From the NCBI GenBank assembly GCA_037482015.1, contig JBBFKT010000002.1:62001-126000 (forward strand): a DNA stretch of 64,000 bases. The letters run 5' to 3'. This document shows, one piece after another, positions 40,925 to 50,882 of this stretch (its first letter is position 1; every line of letters starts with the position of its first letter). Origin of the DNA: Thermodesulforhabdaceae bacterium. Lineage in GTDB: Bacteria; Desulfobacterota; Syntrophobacteria; Syntrophobacterales; Thermodesulforhabdaceae. The notes beneath the pieces are model-generated. The model was not told the DNA's origin. It did not search any database and saw only the letters and a program-made list of their open reading frames with translations. A program made the translations under genes and the position numbers.

Positions 40925-43900
40925 CTAACTGCTTGCTATAACCTCATCTTCCCACTTGGTTTCATGGTTGCCTCGATAGATGGCTCCACTTCTTCCATCG
41001 AGGCTTATAATATCCCCTGTGCGGAATGTATGTCCATTTATGCTACATCGATGCTCTTGCTCCCAAACGGTCATTTTGGTGCAACCAACTACGCAGGTTT
41101 TTCCTAATCTGTGAGCCACTATGGCGGCATGGGACGTGGCTCCACCTCTGCCCGTGAGAATTCCATCAGCCGAAGAAATTTCCTTGATATCATCAGGAAC
41201 GGTATCTGGACGGATAAAGATCACCGGATCATCTGGAAATTCCCGCCTTAGCCTGTCGATGGATTCTAAATCAAAAGCAATTCGTCCTGAGATAGCCCCC
41301 CCACTTACTCCGATACCGCTTGCAAGGTAGCTTTCTGCAAGAGCCGGAGTCGGAACAAAGACTCGATACCGACGGGATACTCTAGGGGTCATATTCCGGC
41401 TTTGAAGCACATACAGATTATCACCTACATTTCCCTGGAAGGTGAATTCTATCTCCTGGGGTCCCCAATGTTGTTTATAAACGAGTTCTTCGGCGATTTC
41501 GACCAGTTTTTTGTAAACTTCAGGGAAGAGCTTTTCTAGAGAAGTTTCTCGAGGTTCAGCCTCTCTGAGACGCTGTTTTTCGGATATGGGAAGAGTTTTC
41601 ACCAAACCGCCTACGACGTCTTCTCCCTGGTTGCCGAGAGTAAAATCGCCGTTCGGGTCTATGTCTTCTTCTGCAGCCCAGGTATTGTGAGTGAACATCA
41701 CTCCAGCTCCAGATGATTCGTCCAAGTTTCCAAATACCATCGCTTGCACGGTAACAGCTGTTCCCCAATTGTCGGATATGCCCATGATTTCTCGATAAGT
41801 TCTGGCTTTGGGAGCATTCCAGGATTCAATAACTTTGTTAATAGAAGTAAGGAGTTGTTCCCATGGGTCGTCAGAAATGGGCACTCCAAAACTTTCCAAA
41901 GCTCTACGGTAATCCCGAGCCACTTCTCTCATTTCTTCGGGTTTGAACTGGCGTTTGACTTTCACGCCCCGCATCTCTTTGTGAGCTCTCATAATGCTGT
42001 CAAACTCATTTCTGTCGATACCAAAAGACATACCCCATGATTGAAGAAATCTTCGGTAATTATCCCAGGCGAACCAGACTTCTCCAGTTTGCCTGATGAG
42101 TCCTTCTACGATTTCTTCGTTGATTCCCACATTAAGAAATGTTGTCATCATGCCTGGCATTGACATGGTAGCACCGCTTCTTACAGAAAGAAGAAGTGTA
42201 TTAGTGGGACATCCAAAACAACGTCCTGTTTCTTCCTCAAGCATTCCAAGAAATTTGTGCAGTCTAGCCTGGAAGTCTCTTTTGGAGTCAGGAAAATGTT
42301 CAATAACTCTCCTGCATCGGAAGTATTCGGTTGTTATGATGAAACCCGGAGGCACTTTGATACCTGACTCGTGAAGAGTGGCCAAGTTGTAGCCCTTATT
42401 GCCAAGATGGATGGGATCATAGAGATGAGGATCGGGATTCTGTATTGATGTAATGGTTTTACCAGGTTCGTAGCTAAGGAGCAGATCCAGGGCATCAGGG
42501 CTGAAAACCGATTTCTGGTGAGAAAGAGTGGATAGAATGCGGGTAATGAAATTATCAAAGTGTTGAAGTCCAAAAGTTCTGGCTACAAAATCTCTAAGCA
42601 CCGTCTCCGAAAGTTGTTGTAACCTTTCCCTTGGAGTCATTTCCGACGTGCGGCGGTATTTAGGCAAGAGTTCCTCATCCTTAAGCCGGGGAATAATTCG
42701 ATTTAGGTTCTGCTCATGAGTAATATGATAATACAAGGTAATGATCTGCTTTATTGCCTCCGAAAATCCTCTGAATATGTCCATATACTGAGAGTGAGAA
42801 AATCTTCTTACTTCTAGAGCCTTTTCAAACATTTCGTAGTAACGTTCAAGTTGAGTGGACCTTATCCCTTCTATTTCCAGAGCCTTTATGAAAAGGGGAA
42901 ACACACGAAGTATTTCCGAAAAGGTCGCTCTAGTAATAAAACCAAGATCAAAAGACTGAAGAATCTCTTCAAAGAGAACGTTTGCAAGATTTTCAAGCCT
43001 GAAGGTTAATCCTAAAGCGTCGAACTTTTTCTCGTTGTAAGATCCATACATGGATGGGATATCAACGGCGATATGGCGTTTAATGTAAATGTTTTCCTGA
43101 GCTCTTAGCTCTGAAGGTTCTGTGATAACATTCTTTAGCTTTGACAGATAATCCAGGATAGCTTTAAGTTTTGAAAAGCTATCGCCGTTCTCCAATGCGG
43201 CAACCAATTCAGACGGGTTTGGAAGACCGAGTTGAGCACCTCGATGGAGGTATTCAACTATGTCTTTTGGGTCGAGGTTATACTTTTCATAAAGGAGTTG
43301 ATAAAATTTTACCATCAGAACGACTCTTCGCTTCTCTTTAGACGGCACATCCGGGATACGATCAAAGACAGTGTTAAGAGTTTCCTCGCTGAGTTCAAGA
43401 AGATCTTCAATTTTGTTGACGATAGTTTCGTCAAACAGAGCTTTAACGAGTTTATGAGGATACTGAACAAAAGAACTTGATGGATCAATAGTGCTATAGA
43501 CTTCTCCAGGCAAGAAAGTTTTTATGTGGGATGGATCAAGAGAATACCAAAACTTAAAAACGGCTTCAATAAAAGGCACAGTCAGATTATTACTTTCTAC
43601 ATGGCTTTGTTTCCTAAGGAAATGAACCAGGGGATCTCCTCTACCGTGTATTTCATCAACTTCTGTGGACACGCTTCTTAAAACCCCTTCAGCACCTATT
43701 TCATTGAAGTAAACAGGGAAGAGCCGAGCCATTTGTTTAACCAAATTGTAAACAGTAGCTATGGGAGCGTGTAGTATAGCACTTACATCTCGTTGGAAAA
43801 GATCTGTATCTCGAATGCAAGTTCCGGTGAGAGAAAGATATACGATGAGAGCCGATAGAAGTTGTCTGGTTTTTTTGGGATCGCATTTGATAATATCCAA

Positions 43901-45196
43901 CCATACACGAATGTTAAGAATATGGGCATTGTTTACCTGAACCTGCCAGTAGGTGCTGACTCCCTTAATCTGGGGTGTCTGAAAGCCTAAGGCAATAGCT
44001 CGATCAATGAAATGATCGATAAGCCTTTTGTTGCCGCCTGAAACAATTTCAACACCGAAAGTGCGCACGCAACGTAGCACCGCTTCAGGATGGGTATTAA
44101 AGCTTGCAGAGAGAATTTCCATAACAGTGTCAATTGTTTGAGCAAGTGTTTCTTCCGGTTGACTCTTTAGCCACAAAGCAAGATCCCGATTTACTAGATT
44201 AAGCATTTCTTCCTGAATAGCTTCAAGTCCCTTAACCTGGGTAATTTTAAGCCGTATTATCATGCTAAGGCGAGTGACGTCGCGAAGATGATACCTATGA
44301 AGTTCTTCTGGGAATTTTTCATAAGCTCTCACAATATCTCTGTAATCTGGAAGTTCGATTAACTTTGTTATAGCCTGGACATGGTTGGAAATGGATTGAG
44401 TTTTGATCATAAGATTCAGGTGAGACCTGAGTGTTGCATGACTTATGGCAACACAACTTTCAAGAGATGCTAGATCTATATCAGATTCAAGGTAGGGTTT
44501 AAGCCATTCGCAAGGATCTTCTTTGTTTAGCCAGTAGTTGTAGGTTTGATCAAAAACTCGAAAAAGCAGGTTGCGAAGAATTTGTAAAAATTCTCCTTGA
44601 TGTTCCCATAGGATCACAAGTTTCTTAGCCAGAGGTTTTAGAGAGTAAAAGCTGTTGAGCAAAATAAAAAAGTGATCGTCGTCGAGTTTAATCAGTTTAT
44701 CCAGGAAAAGGGCGATGATTGCCCCGTTTAGCTCATCGATTTCCCTGGCATCTTCGAGTGATTGGATAGCTCTTTCATTATGGTTTCCGATTAGAGGTTT
44801 TAGGACATTTGAATCTAAAATTCTGTTCCAAAACACTATCAATTCATCAATAGCTACAGATTTAACAGCTGGCTGAGACGACTGGATGAAAGCATCGAAG
44901 ATAATTTTACTTAAAAGAAAAACAATCCGGCCTCGTAAAGGATGTTTTTCCCAAAAACGCTGGTTTGATGTGATGTATCTCTTGGTTTCATCAAGGATAA
45001 CCTGCCAGTTTTTGTAGCGATGGTGGTATTCCGTAAGAAGTGTTTCTGCTTGCTGTTCAAGCCCTTTTGCTCCGTTTACTGCTTCTTTTAGAATCATAAA
45101 CACCGAATCAATCTGAATAGGAGCCTGTCTGGTAAGTTCCATGTGTATTTTCAAAGCATCAGACGATGGTGTTAAGCTGGTCAATCCAATACTCAT
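40925..45196 (-). CDS. PPDK/PEP-synthase-like phosphotransferase lacking the PEP barrel
   Basis: 1423 residues. The N-terminal 900 or so residues are mostly helical with no motif I recognise. From about 905 there is a pyruvate-phosphate-dikinase ATP-grasp domain (LGNKGYNLATLHESGIKVPP, LLLSVRSGATMSMPGMM, PQEIEFTF, VLQSRNMTP). The phosphohistidine swivel domain follows with GILTGRGGATSHAAIVAH (His about 1356). The protein ends 67 residues later, so the C-terminal PEP/pyruvate TIM barrel of PPDK is absent. Its acceptor is therefore unclear. AAAGGAG precedes the ATG. It heads the glycolytic operon. Confidence 0.87.
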   Translation of the reverse strand: MSIGLTSLTPSSDALKIHMELTRQAPIQIDSVFMILKEAVNGAKGLEQQAETLLTEYHHRYKNWQVILDETKRYITSNQRFWEKHPLRGRIVFLLSKIIFDAFIQSSQPAVKSVAIDELIVFWNRILDSNVLKPLIGNHNERAIQSLEDAREIDELNGAIIALFLDKLIKLDDDHFFILLNSFYSLKPLAKKLVILWEHQGEFLQILRNLLFRVFDQTYNYWLNKEDPCEWLKPYLESDIDLASLESCVAISHATLRSHLNLMIKTQSISNHVQAITKLIELPDYRDIVRAYEKFPEELHRYHLRDVTRLSMIIRLKITQVKGLEAIQEEMLNLVNRDLALWLKSQPEETLAQTIDTVMEILSASFNTHPEAVLRCVRTFGVEIVSGGNKRLIDHFIDRAIALGFQTPQIKGVSTYWQVQVNNAHILNIRVWLDIIKCDPKKTRQLLSALIVYLSLTGTCIRDTDLFQRDVSAILHAPIATVYNLVKQMARLFPVYFNEIGAEGVLRSVSTEVDEIHGRGDPLVHFLRKQSHVESNNLTVPFIEAVFKFWYSLDPSHIKTFLPGEVYSTIDPSSSFVQYPHKLVKALFDETIVNKIEDLLELSEETLNTVFDRIPDVPSKEKRRVVLMVKFYQLLYEKYNLDPKDIVEYLHRGAQLGLPNPSELVAALENGDSFSKLKAILDYLSKLKNVITEPSELRAQENIYIKRHIAVDIPSMYGSYNEKKFDALGLTFRLENLANVLFEEILQSFDLGFITRATFSEILRVFPLFIKALEIEGIRSTQLERYYEMFEKALEVRRFSHSQYMDIFRGFSEAIKQIITLYYHITHEQNLNRIIPRLKDEELLPKYRRTSEMTPRERLQQLSETVLRDFVARTFGLQHFDNFITRILSTLSHQKSVFSPDALDLLLSYEPGKTITSIQNPDPHLYDPIHLGNKGYNLATLHESGIKVPPGFIITTEYFRCRRVIEHFPDSKRDFQARLHKFLGMLEEETGRCFGCPTNTLLLSVRSGATMSMPGMMTTFLNVGINEEIVEGLIRQTGEVWFAWDNYRRFLQSWGMSFGIDRNEFDSIMRAHKEMRGVKVKRQFKPEEMREVARDYRRALESFGVPISDDPWEQLLTSINKVIESWNAPKARTYREIMGISDNWGTAVTVQAMVFGNLDESSGAGVMFTHNTWAAEEDIDPNGDFTLGNQGEDVVGGLVKTLPISEKQRLREAEPRETSLEKLFPEVYKKLVEIAEELVYKQHWGPQEIEFTFQGNVGDNLYVLQSRNMTPRVSRRYRVFVPTPALAESYLASGIGVSGGAISGRIAFDLESIDRLRREFPDDPVIFIRPDTVPDDIKEISSADGILTGRGGATSHAAIVAHRLGKTCVVGCTKMTVWEQEHRCSINGHTFRTGDIISLDGRSGAIYRGNHETKWEDEVIASS

Positions 45197-45476
45197 GGTG
45201 CTTCTGTCTCCTTTGCCGTTTTTGTTTAGGAATAGAGACTAGACTGTTTCTTGTGTTTGCCAATTATCAATTTATAATTCTAACCATAAAAGTTTCTGGA
45301 GACAAAGCAAAGAAAGATCATTAAAGAAAATTTGACATTATGTGAGCTAGTTGAAGGAAATTGATTGCAATATCTTAAGATAACAATAACCCACACAAAA
45401 TATTTGCAAATAAAGGTTTTTTCGTATAGATGGAGATTCGTCAATTTTAGTTACCGAAAGGGGCTAGGAAGTATTC
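45197..45476. promoter_or_regulatory. Divergent intergenic region between the PPDK-like gene and hisC
   Basis: 280 bp, AT-rich, without an ORF. For hisC a weak promoter may be TTGCAA (45404-45409) and TAGATG (45427-45432), 17 nt apart. No clear operator, riboswitch or terminator is seen. Confidence 0.4.
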
Positions 45477-46574
45477 ATGATTGTTCCTGACTACATTAAA
45501 CAGATTGTGCCTTATCCTCCAGGTAAGCCATTAGAAGAACTCGAAAGGGAATATGGCATTAGAGACGCCATAAAGCTGGCAAGCAATGAAAATCCTTTAG
45601 GACCATCGCCAAAGGCCGTTAAAGCCATCAAGCAGGTTCTTGATAAGATTCATCGTTATCCTGACGGAAGTAGCTTTTATTTAAGACGCAAGCTGGCTGA
45701 GAAGTTCAATGTCCCGTTTGCAGGTATTGTGCTCGGTAACGGGTCAAATGAGATTATAGAGATGGTCTCCAAAGCTTTTCTTCAGCGGGATGACGAAATC
45801 GTAATGCCTCAGCCATCGTTTTTAATGTATCAGATTGTTGCTCAAGTTGTGGGAGCTCGAGCAATTCCTGTCCCGCTAGTCAACTACCGGGTTGACCTAA
45901 AAGGGATGGCTTCAGCGGTAACCGACCGAACCAAGGTTATCATTGTTAACAACCCCAATAATCCTACCGGAAGCGTAGTATCTTTGAGTGAATGGGATGC
46001 CTTTCTTAAAAATATTCCACGAGATGTAGTTGTAGTGGTTGACGAAGCATATATTGAGTTTATGCAAGAAGGCGCATCCATAAACGCTATTGACTATATT
46101 TCCTTGTCGGGACCTTATGTGGTTGCTTTGAGAACTTTTTCGAAAGCCTATGGACTTGCTGGCTTAAGAATAGGTTACGGCTTTACAAATCCTGAAATAG
46201 CCGATTACCTTGACCGAGTCCGTCAGCCTTTCAACATAAATATGCTCGCTCAAGTAGGTGCTCTTGCTGCGCTCGATGATGACGAATTTCTGAATAGATC
46301 TAGGCAGGTGGTGTGGGAAGGATTGAAATATCTTTATGATAAAATCGGGGCGATGGGACTTGAATACATACCAACTCATACAAACTTTTTCCTGATAAAA
46401 CTTCCGGTTCCTGCTAGAACGGTTTACCAAAAAATGCTACGCAAAGGGGTTATTGTGCGGGCAATGGATTCTTACGGGCTTGAGAGATTCATCAGGATAA
46501 CGGTAGGACTTCCAGAAGAGAACGAACGGTTTGTTGCTGCTCTAGAAGAAGTGCTTGGAGAGGTTCGGGTTTGA
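45477..46574 (+). CDS. hisC: Histidinol-phosphate aminotransferase
   Basis: PLP enzyme of histidine synthesis, 365 residues. KLASNENPLGPSPKAVKAI near residue 36, NPNNPTGS, VDEAYIEF, the PLP-lysine motif TFSKAYGLAGLRIGYG and FIRITVGLPEENERF are all typical. AAAGGGG lies before the ATG. Other his genes are absent here; hisC is often found apart and may also act on aromatic amino acids. The stop overlaps the cmk start. Confidence 0.93.
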   Translation: MIVPDYIKQIVPYPPGKPLEELEREYGIRDAIKLASNENPLGPSPKAVKAIKQVLDKIHRYPDGSSFYLRRKLAEKFNVPFAGIVLGNGSNEIIEMVSKAFLQRDDEIVMPQPSFLMYQIVAQVVGARAIPVPLVNYRVDLKGMASAVTDRTKVIIVNNPNNPTGSVVSLSEWDAFLKNIPRDVVVVVDEAYIEFMQEGASINAIDYISLSGPYVVALRTFSKAYGLAGLRIGYGFTNPEIADYLDRVRQPFNINMLAQVGALAALDDDEFLNRSRQVVWEGLKYLYDKIGAMGLEYIPTHTNFFLIKLPVPARTVYQKMLRKGVIVRAMDSYGLERFIRITVGLPEENERFVAALEEVLGEVRV

Positions 46575-47260
46575 TGTCCGTAAGAAAGCTAAACGTTATA
46601 GCCGTAGATGGACCGGCAGGATCCGGTAAAACCACCGTTTGTTCTGAAGTAGCTCGGCGTTTAGGATTTTTCTTTGTCAGTAGTGGAGCTATTTACAGAT
46701 CCTGCGCTTGGGTTTCTATAAGATCAAATCATGGTTTAGAGCCAAAGGATTTTGTTCGTAAACTTAAATTCTTTCCGCTGGAATTTGATGTGGCGGAAGG
46801 AAAATTTATGGTGAAGTATCAGGGAAGGGTGATCAACGGGGAACTTCACGATCCAGAAGTGGCCATGGAAGCTTCTCGTCTTGCCAAGATCCAGGAGGTA
46901 AGAGACTTTGCCAACGAAGTGCAAAGATCCATTGCCGCTAAGGCTCCCGTTGTAGTAGAGGGACGCGACGCCACAACAGTGGTTTTCCCGGATGCGTGCC
47001 TTAAGATTTTTCTAACTGCTACCCCTGAGGAGCGAGCATCAAGAAGATGGCAGGAGCTTGTTTCTCGGGGTGTTGAGGTTGCTTTTGATGAAGTGCTAAA
47101 AGATGTTATAGAAAGAGATAAAGCTGATATGGGACGTAGCATAGCGCCTTTGATTAAAGATCCTGATGCAGTAGTGATTGATACGACCGGAGTTAGTATA
47201 GAAGATGTAATGAATAAGATCGTGGATCTCTATCGTCAAAGGTGTTCTGGCTTGATCTGA
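46574..47260 (+). CDS. cmk: Cytidylate kinase
   Basis: Phosphorylates CMP and dCMP; 228 residues. P-loop VDGPAGSGKTTVCSEVARRL, SSGAIYRS (the family's usual D/GT-GAMYR position), and VVEGRDATTVVFPDA are visible. ATG at 46574 overlaps the hisC stop by one base, with GAGAGG upstream. It lies before rpsA, the classical cmk-rpsA arrangement. Confidence 0.95.
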   Translation: MSVRKLNVIAVDGPAGSGKTTVCSEVARRLGFFFVSSGAIYRSCAWVSIRSNHGLEPKDFVRKLKFFPLEFDVAEGKFMVKYQGRVINGELHDPEVAMEASRLAKIQEVRDFANEVQRSIAAKAPVVVEGRDATTVVFPDACLKIFLTATPEERASRRWQELVSRGVEVAFDEVLKDVIERDKADMGRSIAPLIKDPDAVVIDTTGVSIEDVMNKIVDLYRQRCSGLI

Positions 47261-47387
47261 AATGTAAAACAGATCAAATAAAAACCATTGTAAACGTTCT
47301 CACAATTTGCTATCAGATATGCATTATTTCAATCCACGGGCTTCTTTGAAGCCGAATTCTCAATAGGCAAGGGGGTTAAGAAACATT

Positions 47388-49133
47388 ATGACAACAAAAG
47401 AAGGAATAGAAAATGGACGAGAAGGATTTCACGCGGCACATCTAATGACAAAGTTTGGCGGTGACGGTCGAAGCGAGTTTGAGCAGGAAAACCTTGATGA
47501 CTTATACGAGCAAAGTTTTCAAACTTTTCAGGAAGGTGAAGTTGTTAGAGGCAGAGTTGTCCATGTTACGAATGACTATGTTGTGGTCGATATAGGATAT
47601 AAATCCGAAGGAATCATTCCCACCAGCGAATTCCGAGATGAGAAAGGTGCCATTAATGTTCGAGTAGGTGACGAAGTGGATGTGCTCCTTGAGTATCACG
47701 ATGATGACGAAGGGGTAGTTTATCTATCTAAAGAGAAGGCGGCAAAAATAAAAGTATGGGAAGAAATTAGTCGCGTATATGAAGAGGACGGAATCATTGA
47801 AGGTCGAGTCGTTACTAAGGTAAAAGGCGGACTTTCAGTAGATATCGGTATCCCTGCATTCCTTCCTGGTTCCCAGGTGGACATAAGACCCATAAAAGAT
47901 CTGGATGCACTAATTGGAAAAACCATGACTTTTAAGATTTTAAAATATAATCGTCGCCGCCGGAACGTGGTTCTTTCCAGAAGAGCTATTCTCGAAAAGG
48001 AACGTGAAGCCAAGAGGGCGGAAACCCTTGCCAAGATTGAAGAAGGTAAGGTTGTAAATGGAAATGTAAAGAATATAACCGATTATGGAGTTTTTGTCGA
48101 TCTCGGCGGTGTTGACGGCTTGCTCCATATTACTGATATGAGTTGGGGTAGAGTGGGGCACCCATCGGAAATGTTTAAGATCGGCGATCCGATTACTGTA
48201 AAAATTCTTCATTACGATCGCGAACATGAAAGAGTGTCTCTTGGGCTTAAACAGCTGACGCCTGATCCCTGGAGCGATGTGGATCAAAAGTATCCAGAGG
48301 GGTCTAGAGTGAAAGGCCGGGTGGTTAGTATCGCCGATTATGGTGCCTTTGTCGAACTGGAAAAAGGCGTGGAAGGGTTAATCCACGTCTCGGAAATGTC
48401 ATGGACTGAGAAAATTCGTCATCCGTCCAAAATCTTGAATGTCGGTGATGTGGTTGAAGCCGTTGTGTTAAGTATAGATAAAGACCGGCGCAGGATTTCA
48501 TTGGGGTTGAAGCAACTTGAGCCAAATCCATGGGATGTGGTGGCAGAACGATATCCCGTTGGAACTGTTATTGAAGGCAAAATCAAAAATATTACCGACT
48601 TTGGCGTTTTTGTCGGTATAGATGAAGGAATAGATGGGCTTATACACATATCCGACATTTCCTGGACCAAGCGTATTAAGCATCCTTCGGAAGTTTTCCA
48701 AAAAGGACAGGTAGTTAGGGCAAAGGTTCTCCATATAGATAAAAACGAAAAGAAGTTTTCTCTTGGAATTAAACAACTGGAACCCGATCCATGGGAAACT
48801 ATAGGAGATCGTTATCCTGTTGGCACTGTGGTTTCGGGAACCGTATCAAATATTACCGATTTTGGTCTTTTCGTTGAAATTGAAGAAGGCATCGAGGGAC
48901 TTGTCCACGTGTCTGAGATAGGGGATCATCAGAAGGGTGGCAATCCATTACAGGCTTATCAAGTAGGACAAGCGGTGGAAGCCAAGGTTATAAATGTGGC
49001 ACCGCAGGAACGAAAGATCGGCCTGTCCATCAAACGGCTTGTAGAAGATCTAGAGCGAGAAGAGATAGAGAAATTTAAAGCATCCCAGAAAAGTGAAGCT
49101 CCAAAATTGGGGGATCTACTTCAGCAAAAGTAA
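47388..49133 (+). CDS. rpsA: 30S ribosomal protein S1
   Basis: 581 residues with six S1 RNA-binding repeats (for example GEVVRGRVVHVTNDYVVVDI, VVNGNVKNITDYGVFVDLGG, VSGTVSNITDFGLFVEIEE). S1 brings mRNA to the 30S subunit. Repeats 3 to 6 share WSD/NPWD-type spacers such as KQLTPDPWSDV and KQLEPNPWDVV. AAGGGGG is the likely ribosome site. A terminator follows. Confidence 0.97.
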   Translation: MTTKEGIENGREGFHAAHLMTKFGGDGRSEFEQENLDDLYEQSFQTFQEGEVVRGRVVHVTNDYVVVDIGYKSEGIIPTSEFRDEKGAINVRVGDEVDVLLEYHDDDEGVVYLSKEKAAKIKVWEEISRVYEEDGIIEGRVVTKVKGGLSVDIGIPAFLPGSQVDIRPIKDLDALIGKTMTFKILKYNRRRRNVVLSRRAILEKEREAKRAETLAKIEEGKVVNGNVKNITDYGVFVDLGGVDGLLHITDMSWGRVGHPSEMFKIGDPITVKILHYDREHERVSLGLKQLTPDPWSDVDQKYPEGSRVKGRVVSIADYGAFVELEKGVEGLIHVSEMSWTEKIRHPSKILNVGDVVEAVVLSIDKDRRRISLGLKQLEPNPWDVVAERYPVGTVIEGKIKNITDFGVFVGIDEGIDGLIHISDISWTKRIKHPSEVFQKGQVVRAKVLHIDKNEKKFSLGIKQLEPDPWETIGDRYPVGTVVSGTVSNITDFGLFVEIEEGIEGLVHVSEIGDHQKGGNPLQAYQVGQAVEAKVINVAPQERKIGLSIKRLVEDLEREEIEKFKASQKSEAPKLGDLLQQK

Positions 49134-49143
49134 CTGAATGATA

Positions 49144-49192
49144 AAAGGGTGATTCCCGAGTTGGACAAGATACTGTGGGATCACCCTTTCTA
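49144..49192 (+). terminator. Intrinsic terminator after rpsA
   Basis: AAAGGGTGATTCCC pairs with GGGATCACCCTTT (one bulged T) around a loop of about 19 nt, then TTTCTATTTG. It starts 11 nt after the rpsA stop. Confidence 0.8.
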
Positions 49193-49225
49193 TTTGTGAT
49201 AGAGAAATAAAACTGTGAGTGTGCC

Positions 49226-50101
49226 ATGAGAGGAATTTTGAAAGGAATTTTGTGGGTTTTCTTTATAATCTTCGTGCTAATTCCCCTTTTGATAACGGTT
49301 GGTTATATACTCTGGGATAAGAAGGAGGACCTAAAAACAGGCCCACAGATTGGAATCATCTGGGTTAAAGGGCTTATAGCAGATTCGCGGGAATACATCG
49401 AAGGACTGAAATTTTTCAGAGAAAACCCCAAAGTGAAAGCCATTATTCTGCGAGTTGATTCTCCAGGGGGAGGCGTCAGCGCAGCTCAGGAAATATACCG
49501 TGAAGTGGAAAAAACAAAAAGTGTAAAGCCTGTGGTAGCATCACTTGGTGGTATGGCAACTTCGGGTGGATATTACATATCCTGTATAGCCAACAAGGTT
49601 GTAGCAAACCCGGGAACCGTGACAGGAAGCATTGGTGCAATTGCAGTTTTCCCGAATTTCGAAAAGCTTTTCGAAAAAATAGGCTATAGCACGGTTGTAA
49701 TTAAAAGCGGAGAATTCAAAGATACGGGAAACCCGTCTAGACCTATGACTCCAGAAGAAGAAACGCTCCTGAAAGACACGATACTCGAGGTGCATGATCA
49801 GTTCGTAAAGGATGTTGCCAGGGCTCGGGGCATGGAAGAATCAGCCGTGCGACAAATAGCAGACGGTAGGATATTGACTGGAGCAAAAGCAAAAAGTTTA
49901 GGACTTGTAGATGAACTTGGTAATCTTCAGGACGCCATTGAACTTGCAAAAAGTCTGGCACACATTGAAGGAAAACCCCAGGTGATCTATCACGAAAAAA
50001 AGAAAAAACTTCTGGATATTATTCTTGGTGAAGAAGCAACATCAAATCTCCGAGACCTACTCTTCAGCACTTTTCATCCTATTCAATGGCGATATCCGTA
50101 A
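49226..50101 (+). CDS. sppA: Signal peptide peptidase SppA (S49 family)
   Basis: Membrane-bound serine protease that degrades cleaved signal peptides; 291 residues. One N-terminal transmembrane segment (GILWVFFIIFVLIPLLITVG), the VDSPGGGVSAAQEI motif, catalytic Ser in MATSGGYYISC, and the general-base Lys in VVIKSGEFKDTGNPSRP. This is the single-domain form. Its 3' end overlaps the opposite-strand gene at 50083 by 19 nt. Confidence 0.95.
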   Translation: MRGILKGILWVFFIIFVLIPLLITVGYILWDKKEDLKTGPQIGIIWVKGLIADSREYIEGLKFFRENPKVKAIILRVDSPGGGVSAAQEIYREVEKTKSVKPVVASLGGMATSGGYYISCIANKVVANPGTVTGSIGAIAVFPNFEKLFEKIGYSTVVIKSGEFKDTGNPSRPMTPEEETLLKDTILEVHDQFVKDVARARGMEESAVRQIADGRILTGAKAKSLGLVDELGNLQDAIELAKSLAHIEGKPQVIYHEKKKKLLDIILGEEATSNLRDLLFSTFHPIQWRYP

Positions 50102-50865
50102 TTAAAATCAGGAGCTTTTCCTGAGATAACATCCGAAAATAGGGAGAACTTATGGCATAGAAAAGTTCTTCTATTAATAACAGTATTACCTTCGGGCGAA
50201 AGGAAAACCATTGGTGGGAAGTTAAGCCCGGCAAATAACCAGCCTTTTTCGGTGAGCATCCATTCAATAGCAATATCATCAAGATTGGCTTCGTAAACGA
50301 TCTTAAGCGATTGTTCAATAACTGAACTAGGAATAGTTTTAATAGAACTATCCGTTTTGAAACCGGTCAGTTCGTAAAAGATAAAAACGAGAACAAGACG
50401 GGCTATGATATCTTTTGACTCTTCCTGAATGATGGTCATACGCTGCCTAAGCTTGAGTTCTTCGTCAAGCTTTTCTTTTGTTGTAACAAGCTTTCCTTTA
50501 GATTGATCATTCTTTAGATCCAGTATTTTTAGCGGGAGGGAGAATGTTTCCAGGACGTCATCTGCTGAGGTATTTCTTCTGTAACATCTGGTTTTCAACA
50601 TAGGTACATTGAGATAAGAAGCGAGAGCAAATTGAGCAAATCGCCATTTTCGAAAATGGTAGGAGAAAGGCGAAGGAAAGGTCGGCTTTCCCGATGCTTG
50701 AAAAATCGTCACATACTTACTGGTTGGGAAGAGAACAACCGGGGTAATTTTAAGAGCGAACAAATCTTCACTGGAATAGCAACTAAACTGAGGACGTACA
50801 CCCAAAGTAATTACATAGGGACATCCCTTAAGGAGAGACCCTAAAGCAACGAAGCGTAACTGCAT
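50083..50865 (-). CDS. Uncharacterised partner of the helicase-like protein
   Basis: 260 residues; I do not recognise a family. The N-terminal half is rich in aromatic residues and beta-like strands (FVALGSLLKGCPYVITLGV, ITPVVLFPTSKYVTIF). A Lys/Glu-rich predicted helix follows near 125-160, and the C-terminal part includes LDDIAIEWMLTEKGWLFAGL. No membrane segment or catalytic motif stands out. It follows the helicase-like gene by 17 nt on the same strand, so a joint role is likely. Ribosome site is weak. Confidence 0.7.
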   Translation of the reverse strand: MQLRFVALGSLLKGCPYVITLGVRPQFSCYSSEDLFALKITPVVLFPTSKYVTIFQASGKPTFPSPFSYHFRKWRFAQFALASYLNVPMLKTRCYRRNTSADDVLETFSLPLKILDLKNDQSKGKLVTTKEKLDEELKLRQRMTIIQEESKDIIARLVLVFIFYELTGFKTDSSIKTIPSSVIEQSLKIVYEANLDDIAIEWMLTEKGWLFAGLNFPPMVFLSPEGNTVINRRTFLCHKFSLFSDVISGKAPDFNYGYRH

Positions 50866-50882
50866 GTAAACCCGCTTAAATC

